Assembly (NCBI RefSeq): GCF_902499075.1
Contig: NZ_CABVPP010000003.1
Coordinates: 180,264-244,263 of the forward strand
DNA from: Burkholderia pseudomultivorans
GTDB taxonomy: Bacteria; Pseudomonadota; Gammaproteobacteria; Burkholderiales; Burkholderiaceae
Direction of reading: 5' to 3'
Length of the DNA: 64,000 bases
Position 1 is the stretch's first letter. The number at the start of each line of letters is the position of its first letter. The translations under genes and the position numbers were made by a program. Below the pieces are notes generated by a model. That model saw nothing but the letters and a program-made list of their open reading frames with translations, ran no database searches and was not told where the DNA came from. Positions 39,405 to 48,031 of the stretch are shown here, piece by piece.

Positions 39405-40301
39405 ATGGAATTGCGTCAGCTTCGGTACTTCATGGCCGTGGCCGAGGAAATGAACATCACGCGGGCCGCGGAGCGGCTGCACATGACGCAGCCGCCGCTT
39501 AGCCGTCAGCTGCAGGCGATCGAGGACGAGCTCGGGCTGCCGCTGTTCGTGCGCGGCGCGCGGCCGCTGAAGCTGACCGATGCGGGGCGCGTGTTCTATG
39601 CGCAGGCGAAGCGCGTCGTCGACCAGGCCGACGAGCTCGGCCCGCTGACGCGGCGGCTCGCGCAACTGTCGGAGCGGATCGTGATCGGCTTCGTGCCGTC
39701 GACGCTGTACGGCGCGCTGCCGGACGTGATTCGCGCGTTCCGCGAGCGGCAGCCTGACGTCGAGCTGTCGCTGATCGAAATGTTCACGCTCGAACAGCTC
39801 GGCGCGCTGAAGGGCGGGCGGATCGACGTCGGGTTCGGCCGCCTGCGCTTCGACGACGACCAGCTCGTGCGCGAGGCGCTGATCGAGGAAAAGCTGATCG
39901 CGGCGGTGCCGGTCGGCCATCCGCTCGCCGAGGCGGGCCGGCCGCTGACGCTCGCGGACATCGCGAACGAAACGCTGATCGTCTATCCGAGCACGCCGCG
40001 CCCGAGCTTCGCGGACCAGCAGTTGTCCGCGCTGCGCGACGGCGCGCTGGTGCCGGCGGCCGTCCACGAGGTGCGCGAGCTGCAGACGGCGCTCGGGCTC
40101 GTCGCCGCGAAGGTCGGCGTGTCGCTGGTGCCGGAGAGCGTGGAGGGCGTGCGCGTGAAGGGCGTCGTCTACCGGCGGCTGCCGGAGCCCGCGGCGACCT
40201 CGCCGATCATCATGAGCCGCCGGCTGCACGGCGAAAGCGCTGCGACGAGCGCGTTCTGCGCGATTGCGCGGGAGATGATCGCGCCGACCGCGCATGCGTA
40301 G
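39405..40301 (+). CDS. catR: LysR-family activator of the cat operon
   Basis: 298 residues from the ATG at 39405 (GGAG at 39395-39398). The helix-turn-helix is ITRAAERLHMTQPPLSRQLQAI, and the protein has the CatR/BenM pattern MELRQLRYFMAVAEEMN and ERIVIGFVPSTLYGALP. CatR-type proteins activate catBAC on binding cis,cis-muconate. The divergent position next to catB supports the name. The 91-bp gap contains GGTAGGAA and TTCCATACC, a loose inverted pair that may be the binding region. Confidence 0.87.
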   Translation: MELRQLRYFMAVAEEMNITRAAERLHMTQPPLSRQLQAIEDELGLPLFVRGARPLKLTDAGRVFYAQAKRVVDQADELGPLTRRLAQLSERIVIGFVPSTLYGALPDVIRAFRERQPDVELSLIEMFTLEQLGALKGGRIDVGFGRLRFDDDQLVREALIEEKLIAAVPVGHPLAEAGRPLTLADIANETLIVYPSTPRPSFADQQLSALRDGALVPAAVHEVRELQTALGLVAAKVGVSLVPESVEGVRVKGVVYRRLPEPAATSPIIMSRRLHGESAATSAFCAIAREMIAPTAHA

Positions 40302-40416
40302 CCGTCATCGTCTGATTCGCAACTAACGGTCGAGTCCCTCATGCGTCGGCGAATTCGGATGACGCAGCGGCGGCGGTGCCGGTGGTGCGTGCGCGGCGAG
40401 CTGCGATGCAGCGCGG

Positions 40417-41376
40417 CTACGATCTGCTGTCCAGCGTATCGGACGGCGATTCGCCGAATTTTTCCCGATACGCGATCGCGAAGCGTCCGAGGTGCGTAAA
40501 CCCGCAGTCGAGCGCGATATCGGCGATCCGCCGGTCGGACGCCGCCGCGCGCAGCAGCTCGCGCGCATGCTCGAGCCGCGTCGCGCGCAGGTACTGCATC
40601 GGGCTCATCCCGCGAAACTGCAGGAACGCGTCGCGCAGCGTGCGCTCCGGCACGTTGGCGGCGCGCACGATGTCGGCAAGCTGCAGCGGCTGCGCATAGT
40701 GCGCGTTCACGAACTCCTGCGCGCGCCGCACGAAGCCCGGCGCCGGTTCGTGGCGCGACGCGGGCAGCGCCGACGGCGGATGGCCTTCGATCAGCAGGTC
40801 GATCAGCAGGTGTTCGAGCTGCGACGCGACGCGCGGGTTCGCGTTCGCGCGTTCGAGCAGTTCGGGCGAGCGCGCGACCAGCATCAGCTGCTCGCGCCAC
40901 GCGGCAAGCGCCGCATCGCTGACGTGCAGCACCGGATCGAGCGTCGCGCGCGGGTCGCCGGTCAATGCGCCGACCGTCGCCGCGTCGATGCGCAGCACGA
41001 ACTGCTCGCAGTCGGCCGACAGCGTCGCGTCGAAGCGTTCGCCCGGCGCGCACAGCACGCCGGTCTGCCCGTCGACGCCGAGCTGCCGGCCCATCGCGCG
41101 CACCTCGGCCTGTCCGGACAGGCAGAACATCAGCAGGTAGTAGCCGTCGACCGCGTCGACCTGCACGCGCATCGCGTCGCCGAACGCGATCGTGCCGATC
41201 CCGAGCCCGCCGAGCCGGACGAAATCCATATGCGACGCACCGCGCACGCGGCCGCTCGGCAGCAGCGCATGCGGCTGCATCACGCGCGAGATCCGCTCGC
41301 GCGTCTCGTCGAGATCGCGGGATTCGAACAGCCGGTGCGCGCGCAGCGCGAGCGGCTCGAACGACGTCGGGGACAT
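40417..41376 (-). CDS. andR: AraC/XylS-family activator of anthranilate dioxygenase
   Basis: 319 residues from the ATG at 41376 (AAGG 9 bases upstream; an ATG two codons earlier is closer to it). The N-terminal AraC-binding-like domain precedes a C-terminal AraC DNA-binding domain with [22 protein letters not shown] and [22 protein letters not shown]. It is divergent from the dioxygenase genes; in B. cepacia DBO1 andR occupies this position and activates andAcAdAbAa with anthranilate. XylS-like half-sites lie in the gap. Confidence 0.85.
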   Translation of the reverse strand: MSPTSFEPLALRAHRLFESRDLDETRERISRVMQPHALLPSGRVRGASHMDFVRLGGLGIGTIAFGDAMRVQVDAVDGYYLLMFCLSGQAEVRAMGRQLGVDGQTGVLCAPGERFDATLSADCEQFVLRIDAATVGALTGDPRATLDPVLHVSDAALAAWREQLMLVARSPELLERANANPRVASQLEHLLIDLLIEGHPPSALPASRHEPAPGFVRRAQEFVNAHYAQPLQLADIVRAANVPERTLRDAFLQFRGMSPMQYLRATRLEHARELLRAAASDRRIADIALDCGFTHLGRFAIAYREKFGESPSDTLDSRS

Positions 41377-41463
41377 GGGCATCGGCCTTGTTGGAGCGCG
41401 TATCGATCGGACGAATGGGTCGCGATCGCGCGCCGAGTGTGTCGTCATGCTAGCGCAGAAATC

Positions 41464-41508
41464 CGCCGAAAGTGGATACTGCGCCGCCGCAATCGCACTT
41501 TCCGGATA
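41464..41508 (+). promoter_or_regulatory. XylS/BenR-like direct repeats before andAc
   Basis: Two copies of CGC(C/A)-N6-GGATA occur at 41464-41478 and 41494-41508, 30 bp apart. The pattern resembles the TGCA-N6-GGNTA half-sites bound by XylS/BenR proteins. They sit 71-115 bp before the andAc start and inside the 202-bp region shared with andR. Confidence 0.5.
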
Positions 41509-41578
41509 GACGGCGAATATTAGCTTTTCAAAAATCGGCTCCATCGATCAACGAAACGGAACCCCCAAGGAGTCCGAC

Positions 41579-42850
41579 ATGGAGCAGACAGAATCGCCCG
41601 TCGTGTTCGCCTCGCGCGACGATGCGTCCGACGTGAGCTTTCCGCACGCGGACGGCTCGCGCGTGCCGTACAAGGTGTTCAGCTCGCGCGCCGTCTACGA
41701 CCGCGAGCAGGAACGCATCTTCCGCGGCCCGACGTGGAACTTCGTCGCGCTGGAAGCGGAAATCCCGAACCCCGGCGACTTCAAGAGCACCTTTGTCGGC
41801 GACACGCCGGTCGTCGTCACGCGCGCCGACGACGGTTCGCTCGCCGCCTGGGTGAACCGCTGCGCGCACCGCGGCGCGCAGGTGTGCCGCAAGTCGCGCG
41901 GCAACGCGAGCTCGCATACGTGCGTGTATCACCAGTGGAGCTTCGACAATACCGGCAACCTGCTCGGCGTGCCGTTCCGGCGCGGCCAGAAGGGCATGAC
42001 CGGAATGCCGGCCGATTTCGACCCGAAGCAGCACGGGCTGCGCAAGCTGCGCGTCGACAGCTATCGCGGGCTGGTGTTCGCGAGCTTCAGCGACGAGGTC
42101 GCGCCGCTGCCCGACTATCTCGGCGAGCAGATGCGGCCGTGGATCGACCGGATCTTCCACAAGCCGGTCGAGTATCTCGGCTGCACGCGCCAGTATTCGA
42201 AGTCGAACTGGAAGCTGTACCTGGAGAATGTGAAGGACCCGTATCACGCGAGCATGCTGCACCTGTTCCATACGACCTTCAACATCTTCCGCGTCGGCAT
42301 GAAGGCGCGCTCGATTCCGGATGCGAACCACGGGCTGCACAGCATCATCACGGTGACGAAGACCGGCGACGACACGTCGGCCGCGTACAAGCAGCAGAAC
42401 ATCCGTTCGTTTGACGAAGGTTTTCATCTCGAGGACGAATCGATCCTCGATCTCGTGCCGGAATACGACGAGGACTGCACGAACCACATCCAGCCGATCT
42501 TCCCGCAGCTCGTGATCCAGCAGATCCACAACACGCTGGTCGCGCGGCAGATCCTGCCGAAGGGGCCCGACAACTTCGAGCTGATCTTCCACTTCTTCGG
42601 CTACACGGACGACACGCCCGAGCTGCGCGCGCTGCGCATCAAGCAGGCCAACCTCGTCGGGCCGGCCGGCTACATCTCGATGGAGGATACCGAGGCGACC
42701 GAGCTGGTGCAGCGCGGCACGGTGCGCGACGGCGACGCGACGTCGGTGATCGAGATGTCGCGCGGCAATCCGGACCAGCAGGGCACGGTGATCACCGAAA
42801 GCCTCATCCGCCGGTTCTGGGTCGGCTACCAGAAGCTGATGGGCTATTGA
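41579..42850 (+). CDS. andAc: Anthranilate 1,2-dioxygenase, large oxygenase subunit
   Basis: 423 residues. Rieske centre ligands C95/H97 (NRCAHRG) and C115/H118 (TCVYHQW). The mononuclear iron site has D220, H223 and H228 (KDPYHASMLH), Asp220 probably being the residue that links the two centres. It belongs to the three-component type of B. cepacia DBO1 rather than the two-component AntABC type, as shown by the separate ferredoxin and reductase genes downstream. It dihydroxylates anthranilate, releasing CO2 and ammonia, to give catechol. Confidence 0.93.
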   Translation: MEQTESPVVFASRDDASDVSFPHADGSRVPYKVFSSRAVYDREQERIFRGPTWNFVALEAEIPNPGDFKSTFVGDTPVVVTRADDGSLAAWVNRCAHRGAQVCRKSRGNASSHTCVYHQWSFDNTGNLLGVPFRRGQKGMTGMPADFDPKQHGLRKLRVDSYRGLVFASFSDEVAPLPDYLGEQMRPWIDRIFHKPVEYLGCTRQYSKSNWKLYLENVKDPYHASMLHLFHTTFNIFRVGMKARSIPDANHGLHSIITVTKTGDDTSAAYKQQNIRSFDEGFHLEDESILDLVPEYDEDCTNHIQPIFPQLVIQQIHNTLVARQILPKGPDNFELIFHFFGYTDDTPELRALRIKQANLVGPAGYISMEDTEATELVQRGTVRDGDATSVIEMSRGNPDQQGTVITESLIRRFWVGYQKLMGY

Positions 42851-42864
42851 AGCGGGAGCGAGAC

Positions 42865-43341
42865 ATGACGGAAGACATGAAGACGTGGTTCGAGCTGTAC
42901 ATGCTGCAGAACCGCTATATCGGCCACCTCGACAACAACCGGCTCGAACAGTGGCCGGCGATGTTCACCGAGGACTGCACGTACGAGATCGTGCCGAAGG
43001 AGAACGCCGATCTCGGGCTGCCGGTCGGGATCGTGCACTGCACGAACCAGCGGATGCTGCGCGATCGCGTGGTGTCGCTGCGCCACGCGAACATCTACGA
43101 CGAGCATACGTACCGGCACATGACGTCGGGCCTGACGATCGTCGCCGAGCGCGACGGCGAGATCGACACCGAGAGCAACTACGTGGTCGTGCAGACGCGC
43201 AGCAACGGCGAATCGAACGTCTACCAGGCCGGCAAGTACTACGACACGGTCGTGCGCACGCCGGACGGGCTGCGCTACAAGACCAAGCGGGTGATCTACG
43301 ACACGTCGCGCGTGCAGACGCTGCTCGCGACGCCGATCTGA
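42865..43341 (+). CDS. andAd: Anthranilate 1,2-dioxygenase, small oxygenase subunit
   Basis: 158 residues from the ATG at 42865, set by GGGAG at 42854-42858. Typical beta subunit of ring-hydroxylating dioxygenases: WFELYMLQNRYIGHLDNNRLE, MFTEDCTYEIVPKEN and YRHMTSGLTIVAERDGEI. It is structural in the alpha3beta3 oxygenase and carries no cofactor. It begins 14 bp after andAc. Confidence 0.92.
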   Translation: MTEDMKTWFELYMLQNRYIGHLDNNRLEQWPAMFTEDCTYEIVPKENADLGLPVGIVHCTNQRMLRDRVVSLRHANIYDEHTYRHMTSGLTIVAERDGEIDTESNYVVVQTRSNGESNVYQAGKYYDTVVRTPDGLRYKTKRVIYDTSRVQTLLATPI

Positions 43342-43361
43342 TGCACGGGCAAGGAACCGAC

Positions 43362-43688
43362 ATGAACGACACGACGCTGGCCGAGTGGCATCCGCTCGGC
43401 GCTTTCGACGAATTCTCCGAAGACGAACCGGCGGCGCGCGTCGCCGGCCAGAAACCGATCGCGGTATTCCGCATCGGCGACGAACTGTTCGCGATGCACG
43501 ACCTCTGCACGCACGGCCATGCGCGGCTGTCCGAAGGCTATGTGGAGGACGGCTGCGTCGAATGCCCGCTGCATCAGGGGCTGATCGACATCCGCACCGG
43601 CGCGCCGAAATGCGCGCCGATTACCGAGCCGGTGCGGACCTATCCGATCCGGATCGTCGATGGGCAGGTGGAAGTCAATGTCGGCTGA
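43362..43688 (+). CDS. andAb: Rieske ferredoxin of anthranilate dioxygenase
   Basis: 108 residues. One Rieske 2Fe-2S centre: CTHGHARLSEGYVEDG followed by CVECPLHQG, giving C-x-H and C-x2-H ligands. It passes electrons from the reductase to the oxygenase. AAGGA precedes the ATG. Its stop lies inside the next gene (11-base overlap). Confidence 0.92.
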   Translation: MNDTTLAEWHPLGAFDEFSEDEPAARVAGQKPIAVFRIGDELFAMHDLCTHGHARLSEGYVEDGCVECPLHQGLIDIRTGAPKCAPITEPVRTYPIRIVDGQVEVNVG

Positions 43689-44898
43689 CCCGTTCGTGAT
43701 CGTCGGCGCCGGCCACGCGGCGCGGCGCACCGCCGAGGCGCTGCGCGAACGCGATGCCGACGCGCGCATCGTGATGATCGGCGCGGAGCGCGAGCTCCCG
43801 TACGACCGGCCCGCGCTGTCGAAGGATGCGCTGCTGAGCGACGACGGCGAGCGGCGTGCGTTCGTGCGCGACGCGGGCTGGTACGACGCGCAGCGGATCG
43901 AGCTGCGGCTCGGCACGCGCGTCGACGCGATCGAGCGCGCGGCGCAGCGCGTGCGACTCGACGACGGCGCTACGCTGCCATACGCGCGGCTCGTGCTCGC
44001 GACCGGCTCGCGCGTGCGGACCTTCGGCGGGCCGATCGACGCAGGCGTCGCGCCGCATTACGTGCGCACCGTCGACGACGCGCGGGCGCTGCGCGCACAG
44101 CTGGCGCCGGGGCGGCGCGTCGCGGTGCTCGGCGGCGGCTTCATCGGCCTCGAGGTCGCGGCCGCCGCGCGTCAGCTCGGCTGCGACGTGACGGTGATCG
44201 ATCCGGCCGCGCGGCTGCTGCAGCGCGCGCTGCCGGAAGTCGTCGGCGCGTTTGCGCGGCAGCTGCACGACGCGCGCGGCGTCGCGTTCCGGCTCGCGAC
44301 GCTGCCGCGTGCGATTCGTCGCGCGGCGGCGGGCGGCGCGATCGTCGAGACCGACCGCGGCGACGTGCCGGCCGATATCGTCGTGGTCGGCATCGGCGTC
44401 GTGCCGAACGTCGAGCTCGCGCAGTCGGCCGGTCTCGACGTCGACAACGGGATACGCGTCGATGCGGGATGCCGCACGAACGATCCCGCGATCTTCGCGA
44501 CCGGCGAGGTGACGATGCATTTCAATCCGCTGCTCGGCCGTCATGTGCGGATCGAGTCGTGGCAGGTCGCCGAGAACCAGCCGGCCGTCGCGGCCGCCAA
44601 TGCGCTCGGCGCGGACGACGCGTATGCGGAGCTGCCGTGGCTGTGGTCCGATCAGTACGACTGCAACCTGCAGATGCTCGGGCTGTTCGGCGGCGAGCGG
44701 ACCATCGTCGTGCGCGGCAATCCGGCGAGCGGGCCGTTCACGGCGTTCGGGCTCGGCGACGACGGGAGAATCGTCGCGGTGGCCGCGGCGAACCTCGGGC
44801 GCGACATCGGCGCGTCGCGGCGGCTGATCGCGGCGGGGGCGGTGCCCGATCCGGTGCAACTGGCGGATCCGGCAGTGAATCTGAAGACGTTTCTGTAG
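43678..44898 (+). CDS. andAa: Ferredoxin reductase of anthranilate dioxygenase
   Basis: 406 residues from the ATG at 43678. FAD/NADH Rossmann motifs: VIVGAGHAARRTAEALRERD at the N-terminus (with AARRT replacing the usual GGT-A), VAVLGGGFIGLEVAAAARQLG, and the late FATGEVTMHFNPLLGRHVRIE. It takes electrons from NADH and passes them to the AndAb ferredoxin. The C-terminal half has the BenC/ToluR-type reductase domain ending near LKTFL. Last gene of the operon; a long hairpin follows. Confidence 0.92.
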   Translation: MSADPFVIVGAGHAARRTAEALRERDADARIVMIGAERELPYDRPALSKDALLSDDGERRAFVRDAGWYDAQRIELRLGTRVDAIERAAQRVRLDDGATLPYARLVLATGSRVRTFGGPIDAGVAPHYVRTVDDARALRAQLAPGRRVAVLGGGFIGLEVAAAARQLGCDVTVIDPAARLLQRALPEVVGAFARQLHDARGVAFRLATLPRAIRRAAAGGAIVETDRGDVPADIVVVGIGVVPNVELAQSAGLDVDNGIRVDAGCRTNDPAIFATGEVTMHFNPLLGRHVRIESWQVAENQPAVAAANALGADDAYAELPWLWSDQYDCNLQMLGLFGGERTIVVRGNPASGPFTAFGLGDDGRIVAVAAANLGRDIGASRRLIAAGAVPDPVQLADPAVNLKTFL

Positions 44899-44964
44899 CG
44901 AAGTAGCGGAAGCAGCGAAGAGGCGATGCGTCCTCGACACAGCGCCGCACGAAGCGAGACAGGA

Positions 44965-44997
44965 CGACGCGCGGCACGATCGTCGAGCCGCGCGTCG
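44965..44997. terminator. Hairpin between andAa and the DUF1177 gene
   Basis: CGACGCGCGGC (44965-44975) pairs perfectly over 11 bp with GCCGCGCGTCG (44987-44997) around an 11-base loop that itself contains CGATCG. The two flanking genes converge here. Confidence 0.6.
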
Positions 44998-45007
44998 CCG
45001 CCGCCGG

Positions 45008-45964
45008 TTACGCCGCGTTGCCGTAGCCCTGGAACACGCGCAGGTCCGGATACATGCTGCGGATCTTGCGCCATTCGTTCGCATCGTAGAACTCGCATGC
45101 GCCGGCCGTGAAGCGCTTCGCGACTTCTACGGAGAAGCGCACGGCCTCGGCCAGGTCGATCTCGTGGCTCGCGCTCGAGTCGCTGCCGCCGACGACCGAG
45201 CGCGCGGTGAGCGCGACGCCGACCACCGGCTTGTCGGTGCCGACATGCGGCTGCATGATGCTGTTGAAGTGCGACAGCCCGTTGTCGTACGGCGAGATGT
45301 CCTGCAGCGAGATCGGGAACGTGACGGCCGGCATGCCGGTCGTCGATTCCATGATCGCGACGAGATCGGGCGCCATGCGCAGGATATAGCCCTGCATGGC
45401 GGTCGGCGACAGCGCGAAGCCGCGCTGCTTGACGATCCGGTTGCCCTTCGACGCATCGAGCGACAGGATCGCATCCATGTCGGGCGTCACTTCGTAGCGG
45501 TTCATCGTCGCCGACGAAACCGGCATCCCCATGAACGGCACGCCGTTGTTCTCGCTCATCGACACGTCGGTCGACAGGTGCGTCGTGACGATCACGTCGC
45601 CGGGCAGCACGTCGCCGTTCGCCTTCATCTGCGCGAGCTTCAACGCGGCCGCGAGCGAGCCGATCGGGCCGTCCGCGTCCGACACCATCCCGAACTTCGC
45701 GGGGCGCGCGCCGATTGCGCCGTTGCGGCCGACGATGCCGAGCGTGCGCGCGTCGCCGCCGGCCGTCTTGCCGCGTGTGCCGGGGATCACGATGCGGATG
45801 AAGTCGGTCGTCTTCGTCGGGTCTTCCGGCGGTTCGTTGTTGACCGTGGTGACCTCGATCGTCACGTGCGCCGCGTACGGCTCAAACAGCGCGGCGATGT
45901 CCTGCCCGTTGACGGTCGCGCCGTCGAGCGCGTCGAAAATGACGAGGGTCTGTTTCAGTGCCAT
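45008..45964 (-). CDS. DUF1177 family protein
   Basis: 318 residues, no signal peptide or membrane helix. It matches DUF1177: MALKQTLVIFDALDGATVNG, VTTVNNEPPEDPTKTTDFIRI and IVGRNGAIGARPAKFGMVSDADG. The sequence DVIVTTHLSTDV and conserved Asp/His residues (TTHLS, ASHEIDLAEAV) suggest a metal-dependent enzyme. No activity is known to me. It is the last gene of a unit with an OPT peptide transporter, peptidase E and a PLP enzyme, so a hydrolytic or dehydratase step on a peptide-derived compound is an inference. Confidence 0.8.
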   Translation of the reverse strand: MALKQTLVIFDALDGATVNGQDIAALFEPYAAHVTIEVTTVNNEPPEDPTKTTDFIRIVIPGTRGKTAGGDARTLGIVGRNGAIGARPAKFGMVSDADGPIGSLAAALKLAQMKANGDVLPGDVIVTTHLSTDVSMSENNGVPFMGMPVSSATMNRYEVTPDMDAILSLDASKGNRIVKQRGFALSPTAMQGYILRMAPDLVAIMESTTGMPAVTFPISLQDISPYDNGLSHFNSIMQPHVGTDKPVVGVALTARSVVGGSDSSASHEIDLAEAVRFSVEVAKRFTAGACEFYDANEWRKIRSMYPDLRVFQGYGNAA

Positions 45965-46043
45965 CGAATGCCTCTTGGTTCAGTGTGCCGATGCGGCGTG
46001 TCGTGCGCCGCGCCGCGACCCGCATCGGCAAATTGCGCGGGGA

Positions 46044-47189
46044 TCAGAAGAAATGTCGCAGGCCGAGCAGCACCGACAGCTGCTCGTTGCGACCGTTGAG
46101 CGCGCTGCCCGTGGCCGCCGCCGCATTGGTCGTCGTGTTGCCGAACAGTCCCGACCAGCCGCCGCGCGTCCACTCGTACGAGGTCGCGAGGTAGACGTCG
46201 GTGCGCTTGCTGAGGCTGTAGTCGGCGACGCCGTATACGGTGCTGCGCGCGCCGTTGAAGCCGTCGGCGAGCGTGCGGTTGTGCATCCCCGCGACGACGA
46301 AGTTCCATACCGGCGTCGCGCGCCAGCTCGCGCCGAGCGTGAAGAAATCGTCGCGGCGATGCGAGCCGAACACCGAGTTGATCGTGACGGCGGCGGTCGG
46401 CGCGCCGGACGCCATGCTCGTGATCGACGCGGTATCGGTGCCGCCGTTCGACGAGTCGAAGCCCGCGTCGCGATCGCTGTGCAGATAGTTCGCGTACAGG
46501 TTCACGCTGCCGATCGCAGCCTTCGCACCGGCCAGGTAGATGCGTGCGCGGCGGCTCTGCGTGTCGCGCGTCTGCTGCGCGTCGCCGATCACGGTCACGG
46601 GGCCCGACTGATACTTGACGCCGAGCGACATCGACGAGCGTGCGCGCGTGTCGCCGGCGATCCCGCCGAACGCATACTCGGCGATTACCTGCATCGGCCC
46701 GTAGCTGCCGGTGTAGCTGACCGCGTTGTCGTAACGCTGGCCGACGAGGTAGACCTGCCACGAGTTGGTCGGCGCGGCACCGACGCCGAGCGGGTCGACG
46801 TAGTACAGCATCGTGTTGCCGGTCGTGTACTGCCGGCCGAGCGCGAGTTCGCCCCAGCGCTCGTGGCCGAGCTTCACGAACGCCTGGCGGCCGAACAACT
46901 GCCCCTGCTGGTCGAGCTTGCCGTTGTTCGCGAGAAAGCCGTTTTCGAGCGTGAAGCCGGCTTTCCAGCCGTCGCCGAGCGCCTCGCTGCCCTTCAGCCC
47001 GAAGCGGCTGCCGGACAGGAAGCCTTCGTTGCCCTGCTGCAAGCCGACGGTGCGGTCGCCGGACGGGTTGGTGTGCGTCTGGTACCCGATCGCGACGTCG
47101 ATCACGCCGTACAGCGTCACGGTCGACTGCGCGTGTGCGACGCCCGTCGCGCCGGCCAGCAGTGCGATTCCGGCAAGCTTCTTGTTCAT
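46044..47189 (-). CDS. Outer-membrane porin (Gram-negative trimeric type)
   Basis: 381 residues. Signal peptide ending GVAHA, then the Burkholderia porin opening QSTVTLYGVIDVAIGYQT, SRFGLKGSEALGDGWKAGFTLENGF, and a C-terminal Phe (LGLRHFF) needed for outer-membrane insertion. Sixteen-stranded trimeric porin, letting small hydrophilic solutes in. It lies inside the IclR/OPT/PepE unit, so it probably admits the peptide or peptide-like substrate of that pathway. Confidence 0.9.
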   Translation of the reverse strand: MNKKLAGIALLAGATGVAHAQSTVTLYGVIDVAIGYQTHTNPSGDRTVGLQQGNEGFLSGSRFGLKGSEALGDGWKAGFTLENGFLANNGKLDQQGQLFGRQAFVKLGHERWGELALGRQYTTGNTMLYYVDPLGVGAAPTNSWQVYLVGQRYDNAVSYTGSYGPMQVIAEYAFGGIAGDTRARSSMSLGVKYQSGPVTVIGDAQQTRDTQSRRARIYLAGAKAAIGSVNLYANYLHSDRDAGFDSSNGGTDTASITSMASGAPTAAVTINSVFGSHRRDDFFTLGASWRATPVWNFVVAGMHNRTLADGFNGARSTVYGVADYSLSKRTDVYLATSYEWTRGGWSGLFGNTTTNAAAATGSALNGRNEQLSVLLGLRHFF

Positions 47190-47243
47190 GAAAAGGTCTC
47201 CTAACCGATATGGGACTGTTTTTTTTAAAGAAAGATGCGGCGC

Positions 47244-47999
47244 TTATTTCCGGAACGACGGCCACTGGTCGATGTCGGCCGGGCCGGTGATCGACGCGAG
47301 CGGGAAGCTCGCGTTTTCCGCCAGCGTGCGCACGTCCGTCTTGCTCGCGAAGTGCAGCGCGCCGCGTTCGCCGAGCACCGTGCCGGTCGTGCCGTCGGAC
47401 AGCAGCGCCGAACCTTCGGGCAGCGCGAACACCTGTTCGGGCGCGTTGATGTCGAGGAATTCGCCGAGGCGTTCCTCGCGGCTCTCGCCGTTGTGGCCGA
47501 CCGGCTTGCCGCTGATGAAGTGCGGGTTGATCTGGAACGGCACGAGACCGAGCGCGCGCAGCGTCGGCGGCTGCACGATCGGCATGTCGTTGGTGGTGCG
47601 GATCGTTGGGCACGCGACGTTGCTGCCCGCGCTCCAGCCGATGTAGGGCACGCCCGCGTGCACGCGCGCACGGATCGCATCGACGAGGTTGGCGTCGTAC
47701 ATGCGCTTGAGCAGCGCGAACGTATTGCCGCCGCCGACCGCGATCGCGTCGGCGTGCTCGATCGTCTTGCGCGGGTCGGCGCTGTGGTGCAGCGATTCGA
47801 GTGCGTAGCCGAGTTTCTCGAACACGGGCTTCACGATGCCTTCATAGGTGTCGAAGCTGAACGACACGCCCGCATACGGGACGAAGACGATCTTGCGCGC
47901 CTCGCGGCGGAACAGCGCGTGGATCTGCTCGGTCGCGTGTTCGAGATAGCCGAGCGCGTCCTTACGGGAGCTGCTCATCAGCAGAAAACGTTGGTTCAT
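47244..47999 (-). CDS. pepE: Peptidase E-like (S51) dipeptidase
   Basis: 251 residues from the ATG at 47999. Peptidase family S51 motifs: MNQRFLLMSSSRKD, ADAIAVGGGNTFALLKRMYD, and the nucleophile motif YIGWSAGSNVACPTIRTTNDMPI with the catalytic Ser in GWSAGSN. INPHFISG supplies the likely catalytic His. E. coli PepE cleaves dipeptides with N-terminal Asp. Located between an OPT transporter, a PLP enzyme and a porin, it probably cleaves an imported peptide, and may prefer an acidic N-terminus. Confidence 0.85.
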   Translation of the reverse strand: MNQRFLLMSSSRKDALGYLEHATEQIHALFRREARKIVFVPYAGVSFSFDTYEGIVKPVFEKLGYALESLHHSADPRKTIEHADAIAVGGGNTFALLKRMYDANLVDAIRARVHAGVPYIGWSAGSNVACPTIRTTNDMPIVQPPTLRALGLVPFQINPHFISGKPVGHNGESREERLGEFLDINAPEQVFALPEGSALLSDGTTGTVLGERGALHFASKTDVRTLAENASFPLASITGPADIDQWPSFRK

Positions 48000-48031
48000 G
48001 GTGGTTCCTGTGTCGGTAGTCGGGGAGGGAA

